Source: VRUE01 sp035556755
Lineage (GTDB): Bacteria > Actinomycetota > Thermoleophilia > Solirubrobacterales > 70-9
DNA: 64,000 nt
Direction: 5' to 3'
NCBI GenBank assembly: GCA_035556755.1
Contig: DATMEP010000047.1
Span: 3,515-67,514 of the forward strand
Part shown: positions 31,544-39,885 of the stretch, in pieces
Layout: the number at the start of each line of letters is the position of its first letter
How positions within the stretch are numbered: position 1 is the first letter of the stretch
Position numbers and translations under genes: made by a program
Notes under the pieces: model-generated
What the model saw: the letters and a program-made list of their open reading frames with translations, nothing else
Told to the model about the DNA's origin: nothing
Database searches by the model: none

Positions 31544-32653
31544 GTGACGGCAAGCTCCAAGGAAGCGATCGCGGACCGGCTCGGGGCGGCACGGCGGCGC
31601 ACGTTCGCGCTGATCGAGCCGCTCGACGACGAGCAGCTCAACCGCGTCTACTCGCCGATCCTCAGTCCGCTCGCCTGGGACCTCGGCCACATCGCCAACT
31701 TCGAGGAGCTGTGGCTGGTGCAGACGATCGGCGAGCGAGAGCCGCTGCATGGCGACCTCGGCCGCTTCTACGACGCGATCGAGAACCCGCGCAAGACCCG
31801 CGGTGAGCTGCCGATCCTGCGCGATGCCGAGCTGCGCGCCTACCTTGGCGACGTCCGGGAGCGCACCCTCGAGGTGCTCGAGGAGGTCGAGATCGACCAG
31901 GAGGCCGGGGACCCGTTGCTGCGCGAAGGCTTCGTCTACGAGATGCTGATCGCCCACGAGCTGCAGCACAACGAGACGATGCTGCAGCTGCTCCAGATGG
32001 TCGACGGCTACGAGCCGGAGGCAGATCCGATCCCGGTCGCCGAGTCCGCTCCATCCGGACCGGAGATGGTCGCGGTGCAGGGAGGAACGCATGAGATCGG
32101 CGCCCCGGCCTCAGGCTTCGCCTACGACAACGAGCGCCCCCGCCACACGGTCGAGCTAGATACCTTCGAGATCGACCGTTTGCCCGTCACGAACGGCGCC
32201 TACACCCGGTTCATCGAGGAGACCGACACCGAGCCTCCGCTGTACTGGGAGCGCGACGGGGAAGCCTGGGTACGCACCGCTATGGGTCGCCGCGAGCCGG
32301 TCGACCCCGATCTCCCGGTCATCCACGTCTCCTGGCACGAGGCCGACGCCTTTGCCCGCTGGACCGGCAAGCGACTGCCGACCGAGCACGAGTGGGAGGC
32401 GGCCCGAGCAAACCTGGCGACCGTCGGGCAGGCCTGGGAGTGGACGTCCTCGGACTTCACCGCCTACCCCGGCTTCGAGGCATTTCCCTACCGCGAGTAC
32501 TCCGAGGCCTTCTTCGGCGACGAGTACAAGGTGCTGCGCGGCGGCTCCTGGGCAACTCACGACGACGTCATCCGCCCCAGCTTCCGCAACTGGGACCTTC
32601 CCCAGCGCCGCCAGATCTTCGCCGGGCTCCGCTGCGCGAAGGACCTGGTCTAA
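31544..32653 (+). CDS. egtB: Ergothioneine sulfoxide synthase EgtB (short form)
   Basis: 369 residues from GTG 31544. The N-terminal DinB-like half carries the iron ligands: His in LGHIANFEELWLV and HELQHNE. The C-terminal half is an FGE-sulfatase domain (MVAVQGGTHEIG, LPVTNGAYTRFI, VIHVSWHEADAFARWTGKRLPTEHEWEAA, VLRGGSWATHDDVIRPSFRNW). EgtB joins hercynine to a thiol using O2. Between EHEWEAARANL and VGQAWEWTSSDF the usual stretch of some 50-60 residues is largely missing, so the protein is shorter than the mycobacterial form (about 430). The frame is open upstream, and the GTG is chosen because family similarity begins shortly after. Followed 24 nt later by egtD. Confidence 0.85.
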   Translation: MTASSKEAIADRLGAARRRTFALIEPLDDEQLNRVYSPILSPLAWDLGHIANFEELWLVQTIGEREPLHGDLGRFYDAIENPRKTRGELPILRDAELRAYLGDVRERTLEVLEEVEIDQEAGDPLLREGFVYEMLIAHELQHNETMLQLLQMVDGYEPEADPIPVAESAPSGPEMVAVQGGTHEIGAPASGFAYDNERPRHTVELDTFEIDRLPVTNGAYTRFIEETDTEPPLYWERDGEAWVRTAMGRREPVDPDLPVIHVSWHEADAFARWTGKRLPTEHEWEAARANLATVGQAWEWTSSDFTAYPGFEAFPYREYSEAFFGDEYKVLRGGSWATHDDVIRPSFRNWDLPQRRQIFAGLRCAKDLV

Positions 32654-32677
32654 CCGCCGGCGACGAAGAGCAGACCG

Positions 32678-33664
32678 ATGGAGCCCAGAACCGCAGAGCA
32701 GATCGAGATCGAGGTCCACCTCAGTGCCGGTGGCCCGGCGAGGATGGCGCACGACGTTCGCCACGGCCTCACCTCCACTCCCAAGGAGCTGCCGCCAAAG
32801 TACTTCTACGACGAGCGCGGCTCACAGCTCTTCGAGCAGATCACCGACCTGCCGGAGTACTACCCGACCCGTGCCGAGCGCGCGATCCTCGAGGAGCGCT
32901 CTGCCGAGATCGTCGCCGCGGCCGGCGAGCCGGAAACGCTGGTCGAGCTGGGCTCCGGCTCGGCCGCCAAGACCCGCCACCTGCTTGACGCGATGCGCGA
33001 CGCGGGCTGCCTCGACACCTACGTCCCCGTCGACATCTCTCCCGAGATCACCCATGAAACCGCGAAATCGCTGGTCGAGGAGTACCCGGAACTCGCCGTT
33101 CACGGCCTCGTCTGCGACTTCGAGCACGACCTTGAGCGAATCCCAAACGGCGGCGGCCGCCGCCTGGTCGCCTTCCTCGGCGGGACGATCGGCAACCTCT
33201 ACCCGGAGGCCCGCCGCGAGTTCCTCGCCCATGTCGCCGCTCTACTGGAACCGGGCGACCGGCTCCTGCTCGGCACCGACTTGGTCAAGGCGCCCGCTCG
33301 ATTGGAGGCCGCCTACGACGACTCGGCCGGCGTCACGGCCGAGTTCAACAAGAACGTCCTGCTGGTGCTCAACCGCGAGCTGGGCGGAGACTTCGACCCC
33401 ACCGAGTTCGAGCACGTCGCCCGCTACGACACCGAGGCGGCTCGCATGGACATCCGCCTCCGCTCGCTTGTCGACCAGTCGGTGCGCCTCGACGGCCTCG
33501 ATCTCACGGTGCGCTTTGCCGCTGGCGAGGAGATGCGAACCGAGATCTCCACCAAGTTCACGCGATCGCGGCTCGAAGACGTCTACCGGGAGGCGGGCCT
33601 GAGGCCGGCAGGCTGGTTCACCGACCCGGCGAGTGACTATGCACTGAGCCTCGCTTCGGTTTAG
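32678..33664 (+). CDS. egtD: L-histidine N-alpha-methyltransferase EgtD
   Basis: A 328-residue SAM-dependent methyltransferase that makes hercynine, the substrate of EgtB. Landmarks are PKYFYDERGSQLFEQITDLPEYYPTRAE near the N-terminus, the SAM loop LVELGSGSAAKTRHLLDA (about 88-105), FLGGTIGNLYP and the substrate-side LLGTDLVKAP and FNKNVLLVLNRELGGDF. It ends YALSLASV, as usual. It forms a two-gene unit with egtB. No EgtA, EgtC or EgtE is seen nearby, so the thiol donor and the lyase must be encoded elsewhere. Its stop codon TAG is part of the -10 hexamer of hipA copy 1. Confidence 0.95.
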   Translation: MEPRTAEQIEIEVHLSAGGPARMAHDVRHGLTSTPKELPPKYFYDERGSQLFEQITDLPEYYPTRAERAILEERSAEIVAAAGEPETLVELGSGSAAKTRHLLDAMRDAGCLDTYVPVDISPEITHETAKSLVEEYPELAVHGLVCDFEHDLERIPNGGGRRLVAFLGGTIGNLYPEARREFLAHVAALLEPGDRLLLGTDLVKAPARLEAAYDDSAGVTAEFNKNVLLVLNRELGGDFDPTEFEHVARYDTEAARMDIRLRSLVDQSVRLDGLDLTVRFAAGEEMRTEISTKFTRSRLEDVYREAGLRPAGWFTDPASDYALSLASV

Positions 33665-33706
33665 AGTCTTCGTAGCAACGGGAGACAGGGGAAAGACTCG
33701 GGGAGG
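33641..33706 (+). promoter_or_regulatory. Promoter and leader of hipA copy 1, conserved with copy 2
   Basis: TAGAGT (33662-33667) acts as -10 hexamer and overlaps the egtD stop. GAGTCT (33664-33669) and AGACTC (33694-33699) form an inverted repeat. Between them is GGGAGACAGG. GGGGAGG (33700-33706) is the ribosome site. The same order and much of the same sequence, including GCAC-GAG and TTCGGT upstream, recurs at 38079-38144. Confidence 0.6.
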
Positions 33707-33711
33707 TCCAG

Positions 33712-34962
33712 TTGAGCCTTGACGTCCACCTGTACGGAGAGCGGATCGGAACGCTGTTTCCGGCCGGGGAAAACGACTACCGACTGGCCTACGCCCCCGA
33801 GGTCGTCGAAGAAGTCGGGGGCGGCGTTTCGCTGCTCAGCAACGCCCTCCCCACCCGCACCGAGCCGTACAGCGCCAGCGCCACGCAGGCCTTCGTCGAG
33901 GGGCTGCTGCCGGAGGGCATGCGCCGCCTGAAGCTCGCCCGGGAACTGGACGTCGACCCCCGCGACGGCTACGCGATGATCGCCGAGATCGGTCGCGATT
34001 GCGCCGGAGCGGTCACCTTCCTGCCGAAGGGAACGCCGCCAAGATCCGCGGCTGCTGACCCGGTTGCCTGGCTCAGCGACAGGGAGCTGGAAGAGCTGGT
34101 GACGGCACCGCCACAGCGGCTCTTGGACCCCGGCAGCGGGCCGAGGATGCGCTTTGCCCTCGGCGGGGTTCGCCACAAGCTCAGCCTCGTTCACCAGGAC
34201 GGCCGCTGGGTCTGGCCCGACGCGGCTGTCCCGAGCACGCACGTGATCAAACCGGAAACCGGCGAATACCCCGAATTCGTCGCCAACGAGATGTTCTGCA
34301 CCACCGTCGTCCGCCATGTCGGCCTGCCTGTCGCCCAGGCCACGGTGGAGACGATCGCGGGCCAACCCTGCCTTGTCTCCAAGCGCTTCGATCGCAACGG
34401 GGAGGGTCTCGCCGCAAAGCGGCTGCACCAGGAGAACTTCTGCCAGGCCCTCGGCTACTCGCCGCTCGCCGAGAACGGTACGGGGGACACGGACGGCCCG
34501 GGATTCGCCGAATCCTGCGGCCTGCTGAAGGCGGTCGCCGCGGAAGGCGACGCAGCCACGCTCTTTGCTGCCGCATTTTGCAACTACATGCTCGGCAACG
34601 GCGACGCACACGGCCAGAACTTCGCCCTCCTCTTCCACGGCGAGGGGGCGTGCCTGGCCCCCTTCTACGACATCGCCTCGACCGCGGTCTACGACGAGCC
34701 CCTGCACACCGGGATGGTGATAGCCGAGGACTATTCCGAAACCGCCTACCTGCTCGAACTTGCCCAGATCGCCGAAGAATGCAGCTATGACTTCGACGTC
34801 TTCCGCAGCCTCGCGGCCGACACCGCGGAGAGGCTCGGCGAGGCGATCGACGTCGTCGCCGAACAGGCCCGGAACGAGGGCTGGCACGCGCCGGTGATCG
34901 ACAGCATCGCCGAACTGGCCGGCGAGCGCGCCTTCGGGCTCGGAGTCGAGGTCGAGTACTAG
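33712..34962 (+). CDS. HipA-like serine/threonine kinase without HipB (copy 1)
   Basis: 416 residues of the HipA family (toxin kinases that phosphorylate translation factors such as GltX in the known cases). The N-terminal HipA domain includes FVEGLLPEGMRR. The kinase core has FALGGVRHKLSLV (the usual A-G-x-Q-x-K loop with Gln changed to Arg), THVIKPE for the ATP lysine, the catalytic segment LGNGDAHGQNFALL (Asp and Asn kept) and the metal Asp in APFYDIAST. The start is TTG, equivalent to the ATG of copy 2 (M-S-L-D). No HipB-type helix-turn-helix gene precedes it; egtD does. Its stop overlaps the convergent LLM gene by 4 nt. Confidence 0.8.
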   Translation: MSLDVHLYGERIGTLFPAGENDYRLAYAPEVVEEVGGGVSLLSNALPTRTEPYSASATQAFVEGLLPEGMRRLKLARELDVDPRDGYAMIAEIGRDCAGAVTFLPKGTPPRSAAADPVAWLSDRELEELVTAPPQRLLDPGSGPRMRFALGGVRHKLSLVHQDGRWVWPDAAVPSTHVIKPETGEYPEFVANEMFCTTVVRHVGLPVAQATVETIAGQPCLVSKRFDRNGEGLAAKRLHQENFCQALGYSPLAENGTGDTDGPGFAESCGLLKAVAAEGDAATLFAAAFCNYMLGNGDAHGQNFALLFHGEGACLAPFYDIASTAVYDEPLHTGMVIAEDYSETAYLLELAQIAEECSYDFDVFRSLAADTAERLGEAIDVVAEQARNEGWHAPVIDSIAELAGERAFGLGVEVEY

Positions 34963-35891
34963 GGAGCCAGGGCCTCGATCGCCTCGCCGAGCTTCTCGGG
35001 CGGGACGATCGGGGTGAGGACGGGCAGCGTCACGCCCCCAGCGACGAAGGCCTCGAGTCGCTCGCGCATCTGCTCGGGGGAACCGAACACGAAGGTGTCC
35101 TCAATCAGCTCCCAGGGCGCCGCGGCGGCCGCACCCTGGCGGTCGCCCGACTCCCAGGCGGCGACCATCGCATCGATCTGCTCGCCGTAGCCGAGCCAGC
35201 GGTAGAAGGCGGCGTAGACGGGCACCGTGATGTAGGAGGAGAACATGAAGCGTGCCAGCGGCTCGACCGCCTCGCGCTCACCGGGCAGACAGAAGAAGCG
35301 ACAGAGCAGCTCAAAGCCCTCGGGGGCGTCCTCCAGCTGCGCCGTCACCTTGGGGAGGCCGGCGAGCGGCAGGAAATTCGTGAAGGCGCCGTCGGCTCGC
35401 TCCACCGCCAGCTCCAGCATCTTGCCGCGCAGGGCGGCGAGCACGATCGGGACCCGCTGGGCCGGCGCCGTCTCCAACTTGAAGCCGCTGGCGGTGCGTT
35501 CGCCGTCGAGCGCCGTGCGCAGGAACTCAACCGTCTCGCGGATCCGACTCAGCGGCTTCTCGAAGGGGATCCCGTTCCAGCCTTCGACGATGCGGTCCGA
35601 GGAGGAGCCGATCCCGAGCACGAAGCGCCCCCGCGACGCGTCCGCGAGCGCCGCCGCCTCCTGGGCCAGCAGCGCGGGACCGCGCTGGAAGACGCCGACC
35701 ACGCCGGTCCCGAGGCGCACCTGCTCGGTCCAGGCCGCCCCCAGGGCCAATGGCGTGAACCCGTCCGGTCCGTTCGTCTCACCGCTCCAGAGGTCGGTGT
35801 AGCCGGACGCCTCGGCACGCTGCACCAGCTCGTGGTGCTCTGCCAACGGCAGCCCCGGCAGCGGCAAGGTGAGTCCCCAGCGTTGGGCCAT
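34959..35891 (-). CDS. LLM-class F420-dependent oxidoreductase (second)
   Basis: A 310-residue luciferase-like fold. Landmarks are LTLPLPGLPLAEHHELVQRAEASGYTDLWSGET at the start, LGAAWTEQVRLGTGVVGVFQRGPALLAQEAAAL, the flavin or F420 binding GRFVLGIGSSSDRIVEGWNGIPF, and the C-terminal FVFGSPEQMRERLEAFVAGGVTLPVLTP. It resembles actinobacterial F420-dependent enzymes of unknown substrate. A TAGAGT hexamer 9 nt before the ATG and the absence of a ribosome site suggest a leaderless mRNA. It is divergent from the lipoprotein gene at 35963. Confidence 0.9.
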   Translation of the reverse strand: MAQRWGLTLPLPGLPLAEHHELVQRAEASGYTDLWSGETNGPDGFTPLALGAAWTEQVRLGTGVVGVFQRGPALLAQEAAALADASRGRFVLGIGSSSDRIVEGWNGIPFEKPLSRIRETVEFLRTALDGERTASGFKLETAPAQRVPIVLAALRGKMLELAVERADGAFTNFLPLAGLPKVTAQLEDAPEGFELLCRFFCLPGEREAVEPLARFMFSSYITVPVYAAFYRWLGYGEQIDAMVAAWESGDRQGAAAAAPWELIEDTFVFGSPEQMRERLEAFVAGGVTLPVLTPIVPPEKLGEAIEALAP

Positions 35892-35962
35892 GGTCGAGCG
35901 ACTCTATCGGGCAGAGTGACCCAAAATCTGTATGCTCGCCAGGATGTTTGGGAAAGAAAATC

Positions 35963-36412
35963 TTGATTAGACGACTCTTTATGTCGATAGTGGTCGTGTT
36001 TGCCGCCGCGGCTGTCGCCATCGGGTGCGGTGACGACAGCTCTGACGAAAGCGCGGGAGACCTGACCACGTCTTCGCTGACCAAAGCCGATTATCTCCAG
36101 CAGGCGAACAAGGCCTGCGTGGGGATCAAGGCTCGAATGTTTAAATCGCTCGGTCCAAAGCAAAGCGAAGGTGAGTCCATCTCCGCCGTCGTGGTTCCCG
36201 CAACCGAAGCTCAGATCGACCAGATTCGCGCGCTCGGTGCTCCGCAGGACGACGGGGAGGAGATCGAAACCCTGCTTACCGCGACGCAGCAGGACCTCGA
36301 CGCCGCAACGAAGCAGGACCTCGATACCCCCGTCGAATTCTTCGAACAGTTCGGGGACTCCGACAAGCTGGCGCGTAAGTACGGCCTCGATTCCTGCGCG
36401 TTCTACCTCTGA
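35963..36412 (+). CDS. Small lipoprotein, YGLDSC family (copy 2)
   Basis: 149 residues from TTG 35963, chosen because GGGAAAG lies 6 nt upstream and the neighbour has the same layout. The signal peptide is short and ends in the lipobox AIGC. The mature part has D/E-rich and Ser-rich linker residues, then ADYLQQANKACVGIKARM, a middle helix IDQIRALGAPQDD and the ending KYGLDSCAFYL. The two cysteines of the mature part probably form a disulphide. CTGTAT (35928-35933), in the context AAATCTGTAT, is shared with the next gene and is probably its -10 element. Function unknown. Confidence 0.75.
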   Translation: MIRRLFMSIVVVFAAAAVAIGCGDDSSDESAGDLTTSSLTKADYLQQANKACVGIKARMFKSLGPKQSEGESISAVVVPATEAQIDQIRALGAPQDDGEEIETLLTATQQDLDAATKQDLDTPVEFFEQFGDSDKLARKYGLDSCAFYL

Positions 36413-36508
36413 CGCAGCCGATCGGGGAAGCCTTCGTGGGTGACAAAGGGGCGCGTGTCGTTTCGTACGCAAATCTGTATCCTCTCGCGGCATGAAGGGG
36501 GAGAAAAA

Positions 36509-36973
36509 TTGATTAAACGACTTTCTATACTGCTGATCGCCCTGGTTGCTGCCGCTGTCTTTGCCGTGGGCTGTGGCGACGACGACGAGGCCGAGGGCGT
36601 GACCACGTCCTCCGTGAGCAAGGCCGAACACGTGAAACAGACCAACAAAATCTGCACCGACGGAGACGGCAAGTCGTTCGAAAAGGTGCAGGCTCTCCAG
36701 AGCGACAAACAGAGCAATGAAAAAGAGCTCGCCGCCAAAACCACGAACATCCTGATTCAGGACTCACAGACTCAGCACGACGAAATCAGCGAGCTCGGCG
36801 CTCCCGAGGGCAGCGAGGATCAGGTAGAAGCCGTGCTCGTCGCGTGGCAGCAGGGGCTCGACGAAGCGCAGAGCAAAGGCATCGAAAGCCCCGAAGATTT
36901 TGTCGGAGAGTTCAAACAGTTCGACAAATTGGCAAAGGAATACGGGCTCGATTCCTGCGTTTTCAACTTCTGA
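36509..36973 (+). CDS. Small lipoprotein, YGLDSC family (copy 3)
   Basis: 154 residues from TTG 36509, preceded by GGGGGAG at 5 nt. Signal peptide IKRLSILLIALVAAAVFAVGC with the lipobox AVGC, then an acidic linker, AEHVKQTNKICTDGDGKSF, HDEISELGAPEGSEDQVEAVL and the ending EYGLDSCVFNF. It is the tandem sister of the gene at 35963 and a relative of 10286. The promoter context AAATCTGTAT (36471-36480) is duplicated too. The predicted structure is mostly helical. Function unknown; the family looks lineage-specific. Confidence 0.75.
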   Translation: MIKRLSILLIALVAAAVFAVGCGDDDEAEGVTTSSVSKAEHVKQTNKICTDGDGKSFEKVQALQSDKQSNEKELAAKTTNILIQDSQTQHDEISELGAPEGSEDQVEAVLVAWQQGLDEAQSKGIESPEDFVGEFKQFDKLAKEYGLDSCVFNF

Positions 36974-37035
36974 GCGGATTCCAAGCGACCGGTCAGAAGC
37001 CTTTCCGTGCGGCTGCCAGTTAGCCTGCTGCGCGC

Positions 37036-38052
37036 ATGGGCGATAGCTCACCAGATCCGGCCTCGCAGCCGACCAAGCCCGACCGGAATCTCGCCCTGGA
37101 GCTGGTGCGGGTGACGGAGGCGGCCGCCCTGGCCGCTGCCCGCTGGGTCGGCCGCGGCGACAAGATCGCCGCCGACCAGGCGGCGGTCGACGCGATGCGC
37201 TTCGTGCTCGATTCCGTCTCGATGGACGGTGTCGTCGTGATCGGCGAGGGAGAGAAGGACGAGGCGCCGATGCTCTACAACGGCGAGCAGATCGGCGACG
37301 GGACCCCACCGGTCGTCGACATCGCCGTCGACCCGCTCGAGGGGACGCGTCTTTGCGCGCTCGGCATGCCCAGCGCACTGGCCGTGATCGCCCTCGCCGA
37401 GCGCGGGACGATGTTCGACCCCGGTCCCTGCGTCTACATGGAAAAGCTCGCCGGCGGCGAGGAGATCGCCGACCTGCTCGACCTCGACCGGCCCCTGCCC
37501 GAAACCCTGAAGCTGGTCGCCGAGCGCAAGGGCGGCAGCGTCGGCGACGTCACCGTCGTCATGCTCGACCGGCCTCGCCACGAGGAGGCGATGCGGGAAG
37601 TTCGCGAGGCGGGCGGCCGGATCCGCCTGATCACCGACGGCGACGTCTCCGCCGCTCTGCTCGCGGTCAGCGACCGCTCCCCGGTCGACCTGCTCTGGGG
37701 GATCGGCGGCACGCCCGAGGGCGTGCTCTCCGCCGCGGCGCTGAAGTCGATGGGCGGACAGCTGCTCGGCCGGCTCTGGCCGCGCAACGACGAGGAGCGC
37801 AGCGCCGCCCTCGACGCCGGCTACGACCTCGACCGCGTCCTCACGGCCGACGATCTCTGCTCCGGCGACGACGTCTTCTTCTCGGCCAGCGGCGTCACCG
37901 ACGGCGACGTCCTGCAGGGCGTCCGCTACCGCGGCCCGGGGGCCACCACCGAATCGCTGGTGATGCGCTCCCGCTCCGGCACCGTGCGCCGGGTCCAGGC
38001 TCGCCACGATCGCGCCAAGCTGCGCGCGATCATCGGCGAGCGCTACGGCTGA
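37036..38052 (+). CDS. glpX: Class II fructose-1,6-bisphosphatase GlpX
   Basis: A 338-residue phosphatase of gluconeogenesis (fructose 1,6-bisphosphate to fructose 6-phosphate), the type used by actinobacteria. It has GRGDKIAADQAAVDAMR, the metal site VVIGEGEKDEAPMLYNGE, DPLEGT, ERKGGSVGDVTVVMLDRPRH, and LLWGIGGTPEGVLSAAALK. TAGCCT stands 9 nt before the ATG with no ribosome site, so it is probably leaderless. Single gene followed by hipA copy 2. Confidence 0.95.
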   Translation: MGDSSPDPASQPTKPDRNLALELVRVTEAAALAAARWVGRGDKIAADQAAVDAMRFVLDSVSMDGVVVIGEGEKDEAPMLYNGEQIGDGTPPVVDIAVDPLEGTRLCALGMPSALAVIALAERGTMFDPGPCVYMEKLAGGEEIADLLDLDRPLPETLKLVAERKGGSVGDVTVVMLDRPRHEEAMREVREAGGRIRLITDGDVSAALLAVSDRSPVDLLWGIGGTPEGVLSAAALKSMGGQLLGRLWPRNDEERSAALDAGYDLDRVLTADDLCSGDDVFFSASGVTDGDVLQGVRYRGPGATTESLVMRSRSGTVRRVQARHDRAKLRAIIGERYG

Positions 38053-38078
38053 GTCCCTCCTAGTAACAGGACGGAAAC

Positions 38079-38144
38079 GCACAGAGGGCCGCCTTCGGTC
38101 TAGAGTCTCGTACCTAAGGGAGACAGGAACGCGACTCAGGGAGG
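38079..38144 (+). promoter_or_regulatory. Promoter and leader of hipA copy 2
   Basis: TAGAGT (38101-38106), inverted repeat GAGTC (38103-38107) with GACTC (38133-38137), internal GGGAGACAGG and ribosome site AGGGAGG (38138-38144) mirror the leader at 33641-33706. The likeness begins at GCAC near 38079, upstream of the -10 hexamer. Confidence 0.6.
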
Positions 38145-38150
38145 TCCTAA

Positions 38151-39407
38151 ATGAGTCTTGACGTCTACCTGTACGGGGAGCGGATCGGAACGCTGTTCCC
38201 GGCCGGCGAGAACGACTACCGGCTGGCCTACACGCCCGAGCGGATCGCCGAGTTCCGCCCCGGCACGGCGGTGCTCAGCAACTCGCTGCCAAGCTCCGAT
38301 CAGCCCTACAGCGCCGACGCGAGCCGTGCCTTCGTCGAGGGGCTGCTGCCGGAGGGCATGCGGCGGACGAAACTCGCGGGGGAACTGGGAATCGATCCGG
38401 GCGACGGCTACGCACTGATCGCCGAGATCGGCCGCGACTGCGCGGGCGGGGTCAGCTTCCTGCCCGAGGACGAGCCGGGGCCGGGCAGCGCGCCTCACGA
38501 ACCGGCTTGGCTTGGCGACGACGAGCTGGAGGAGCTGGTGACGCCGCCGCCGAGCCGGCTCCTCGATCCAGACCGGAAGCAGCGGATGCGGTTCGCCCTC
38601 GCCGGCGTCCGCCACAAGCTCAGCCTCGTGCGCGCTCACGCCGGCGGCGCGTGGGCGTGGCCCGACGTGAGCCTGCCCAGCACCCACATAGTCAAACCGG
38701 AAACTGGCGAATACCCCGAACTCGTCCCCAACGAGATGTTCTGCACGACGGTCGCCCGCGAGGCCGGCCTGCCGGCAGTTCCCACCTCGATCGAGACGAT
38801 GGCCGGGCAGCCGTGCGTCGTCTCCGAGCGCTTCGATCGGTCGGGCGAGGGCCTCGAGACCAAGCGGTTCCACCAGGAGACCTTCTGCCAGGCGCTCAGC
38901 TTCGCGCCGGACGCGGAGGAGGGCAGCGCCGAGGCCGATGGCCCCGGGTTCGCCGAATCGTGCGGGCTGCTGCGGGCGATCGGCGAGAGCGACAGCGTCA
39001 CGACGCTCCTCGCCGCCGCCTTCACCAACTACATCCTCGGCAACGGCGACGCTCACGGCAACAATTTCGCCCTGATGATCGTCCACGACGGGGCGCTGCT
39101 GGCGCCGTTCTACGACATCGCCTCGACCGCCGTCTACGGCGACCCGGTGCACAGGGGCATGGTGATCGCCGAGGACTACGCCGAGATGGCCTACCTGCTC
39201 GAACTGGCGAGCATCTGCGAGGAAGCCGAGATCGACTTCGAGCACTGCCGCCGTATCGCCGCAAACGTCTCGGCGAGGATCGGCGCGGCGCTCGAGACCG
39301 TCGCCGAGCGGGCGCGCGAGGAGGGGTGGTACGCACCGGTGATAGACGGGATCGTCGAACTTGCCTCAGACCGCGCGCTCGGCCTCGGCTACGAGGTCCA
39401 GTACTGA
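38151..39407 (+). CDS. HipA-like serine/threonine kinase without HipB (copy 2)
   Basis: 418 residues, clearly paralogous to copy 1 along the whole length (MSLDVYLYGERIGTLFPAG, FVEGLLPEGMRR, FALAGVRHKLSLV, THIVKPE, LGNGDAHGNNFALM, APFYDIASTAVY, RALGLGYEVQY). The catalytic Asp and Asn and the metal Asp are kept; the Gln of the usual G-x-Q-x-K loop is Arg as in copy 1. ATG start with AGGGAGG 6 nt upstream. No helix-turn-helix antitoxin gene is adjacent. The stop lies 3 nt from the end of the convergent thioesterase gene. Confidence 0.8.
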   Translation: MSLDVYLYGERIGTLFPAGENDYRLAYTPERIAEFRPGTAVLSNSLPSSDQPYSADASRAFVEGLLPEGMRRTKLAGELGIDPGDGYALIAEIGRDCAGGVSFLPEDEPGPGSAPHEPAWLGDDELEELVTPPPSRLLDPDRKQRMRFALAGVRHKLSLVRAHAGGAWAWPDVSLPSTHIVKPETGEYPELVPNEMFCTTVAREAGLPAVPTSIETMAGQPCVVSERFDRSGEGLETKRFHQETFCQALSFAPDAEEGSAEADGPGFAESCGLLRAIGESDSVTTLLAAAFTNYILGNGDAHGNNFALMIVHDGALLAPFYDIASTAVYGDPVHRGMVIAEDYAEMAYLLELASICEEAEIDFEHCRRIAANVSARIGAALETVAERAREEGWYAPVIDGIVELASDRALGLGYEVQY

Positions 39408-39410
39408 GGC

Positions 39411-39872
39411 CTAAGCAGAGTCCTGGCGGGGCGGCAGGACGAACTGGCTGACGATCAGGTTGGCGGCGAGCCGTGGCTCCTCGCCCTCGCGGCGACGCTC
39501 CATCCTCACCTCGATCACGACCGTGCTCTTGCCGACGTGGAGGGGCTCGGCGACGGCGACTATCTCGTCGCCGTCCAGGCCCGCGGCGAAGACGTTCAGC
39601 TTCAGCTCGATCGTGGTGAAGTTGTGGCCCGGCGGGATGCTGCGGAAGGTCGCCCAGGCGGCCACCGTGTCGCCGAGCGCGGTCCAGACTCCGCCGTGGA
39701 CGAAGCCGCCAGGGTGCAGGTGGCGCTTGTCGACGAGGATCCGTCCCCGCGAGTGGGTGTCCTCGACCTCCAGCGGCTCGATCCCGAGGTCGCCGGGGAA
39801 GCTGCCGGGCAGAAACGCGCGGACGCTCTCCGGCGTGATCGCCGAGCTGGGGTGAGTTGGCGCGTCGCTCAT
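39411..39872 (-). CDS. PaaI-family hotdog thioesterase
   Basis: A 153-residue single hotdog domain. The family core is HPGGFVHGGVWTALGDTVAAWATF (about 52-75), with the H-G-G-x-x-x-x-x-x-D order of PaaI-like acyl-CoA thioesterases. Then come TIELKLNVFAAG and the LHVGKSTVVIEVRM strand. It likely hydrolyses an aryl- or acyl-CoA; the neighbouring enoyl-CoA hydratase and thiolase genes support CoA-thioester metabolism. TAGGGT lies 10 nt before the ATG and no ribosome site is seen. Confidence 0.9.
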   Translation of the reverse strand: MSDAPTHPSSAITPESVRAFLPGSFPGDLGIEPLEVEDTHSRGRILVDKRHLHPGGFVHGGVWTALGDTVAAWATFRSIPPGHNFTTIELKLNVFAAGLDGDEIVAVAEPLHVGKSTVVIEVRMERRREGEEPRLAANLIVSQFVLPPRQDSA

Positions 39873-39885
39873 CGCGGCGCGGACC

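Noticed and set aside
33665..33711. HipB-type antitoxin hidden before hipA copy 1
   Set aside because: Only 47 nt lie between egtD and hipA and nothing there can encode a helix-turn-helix. The 98 nt before copy 2 also lack one.
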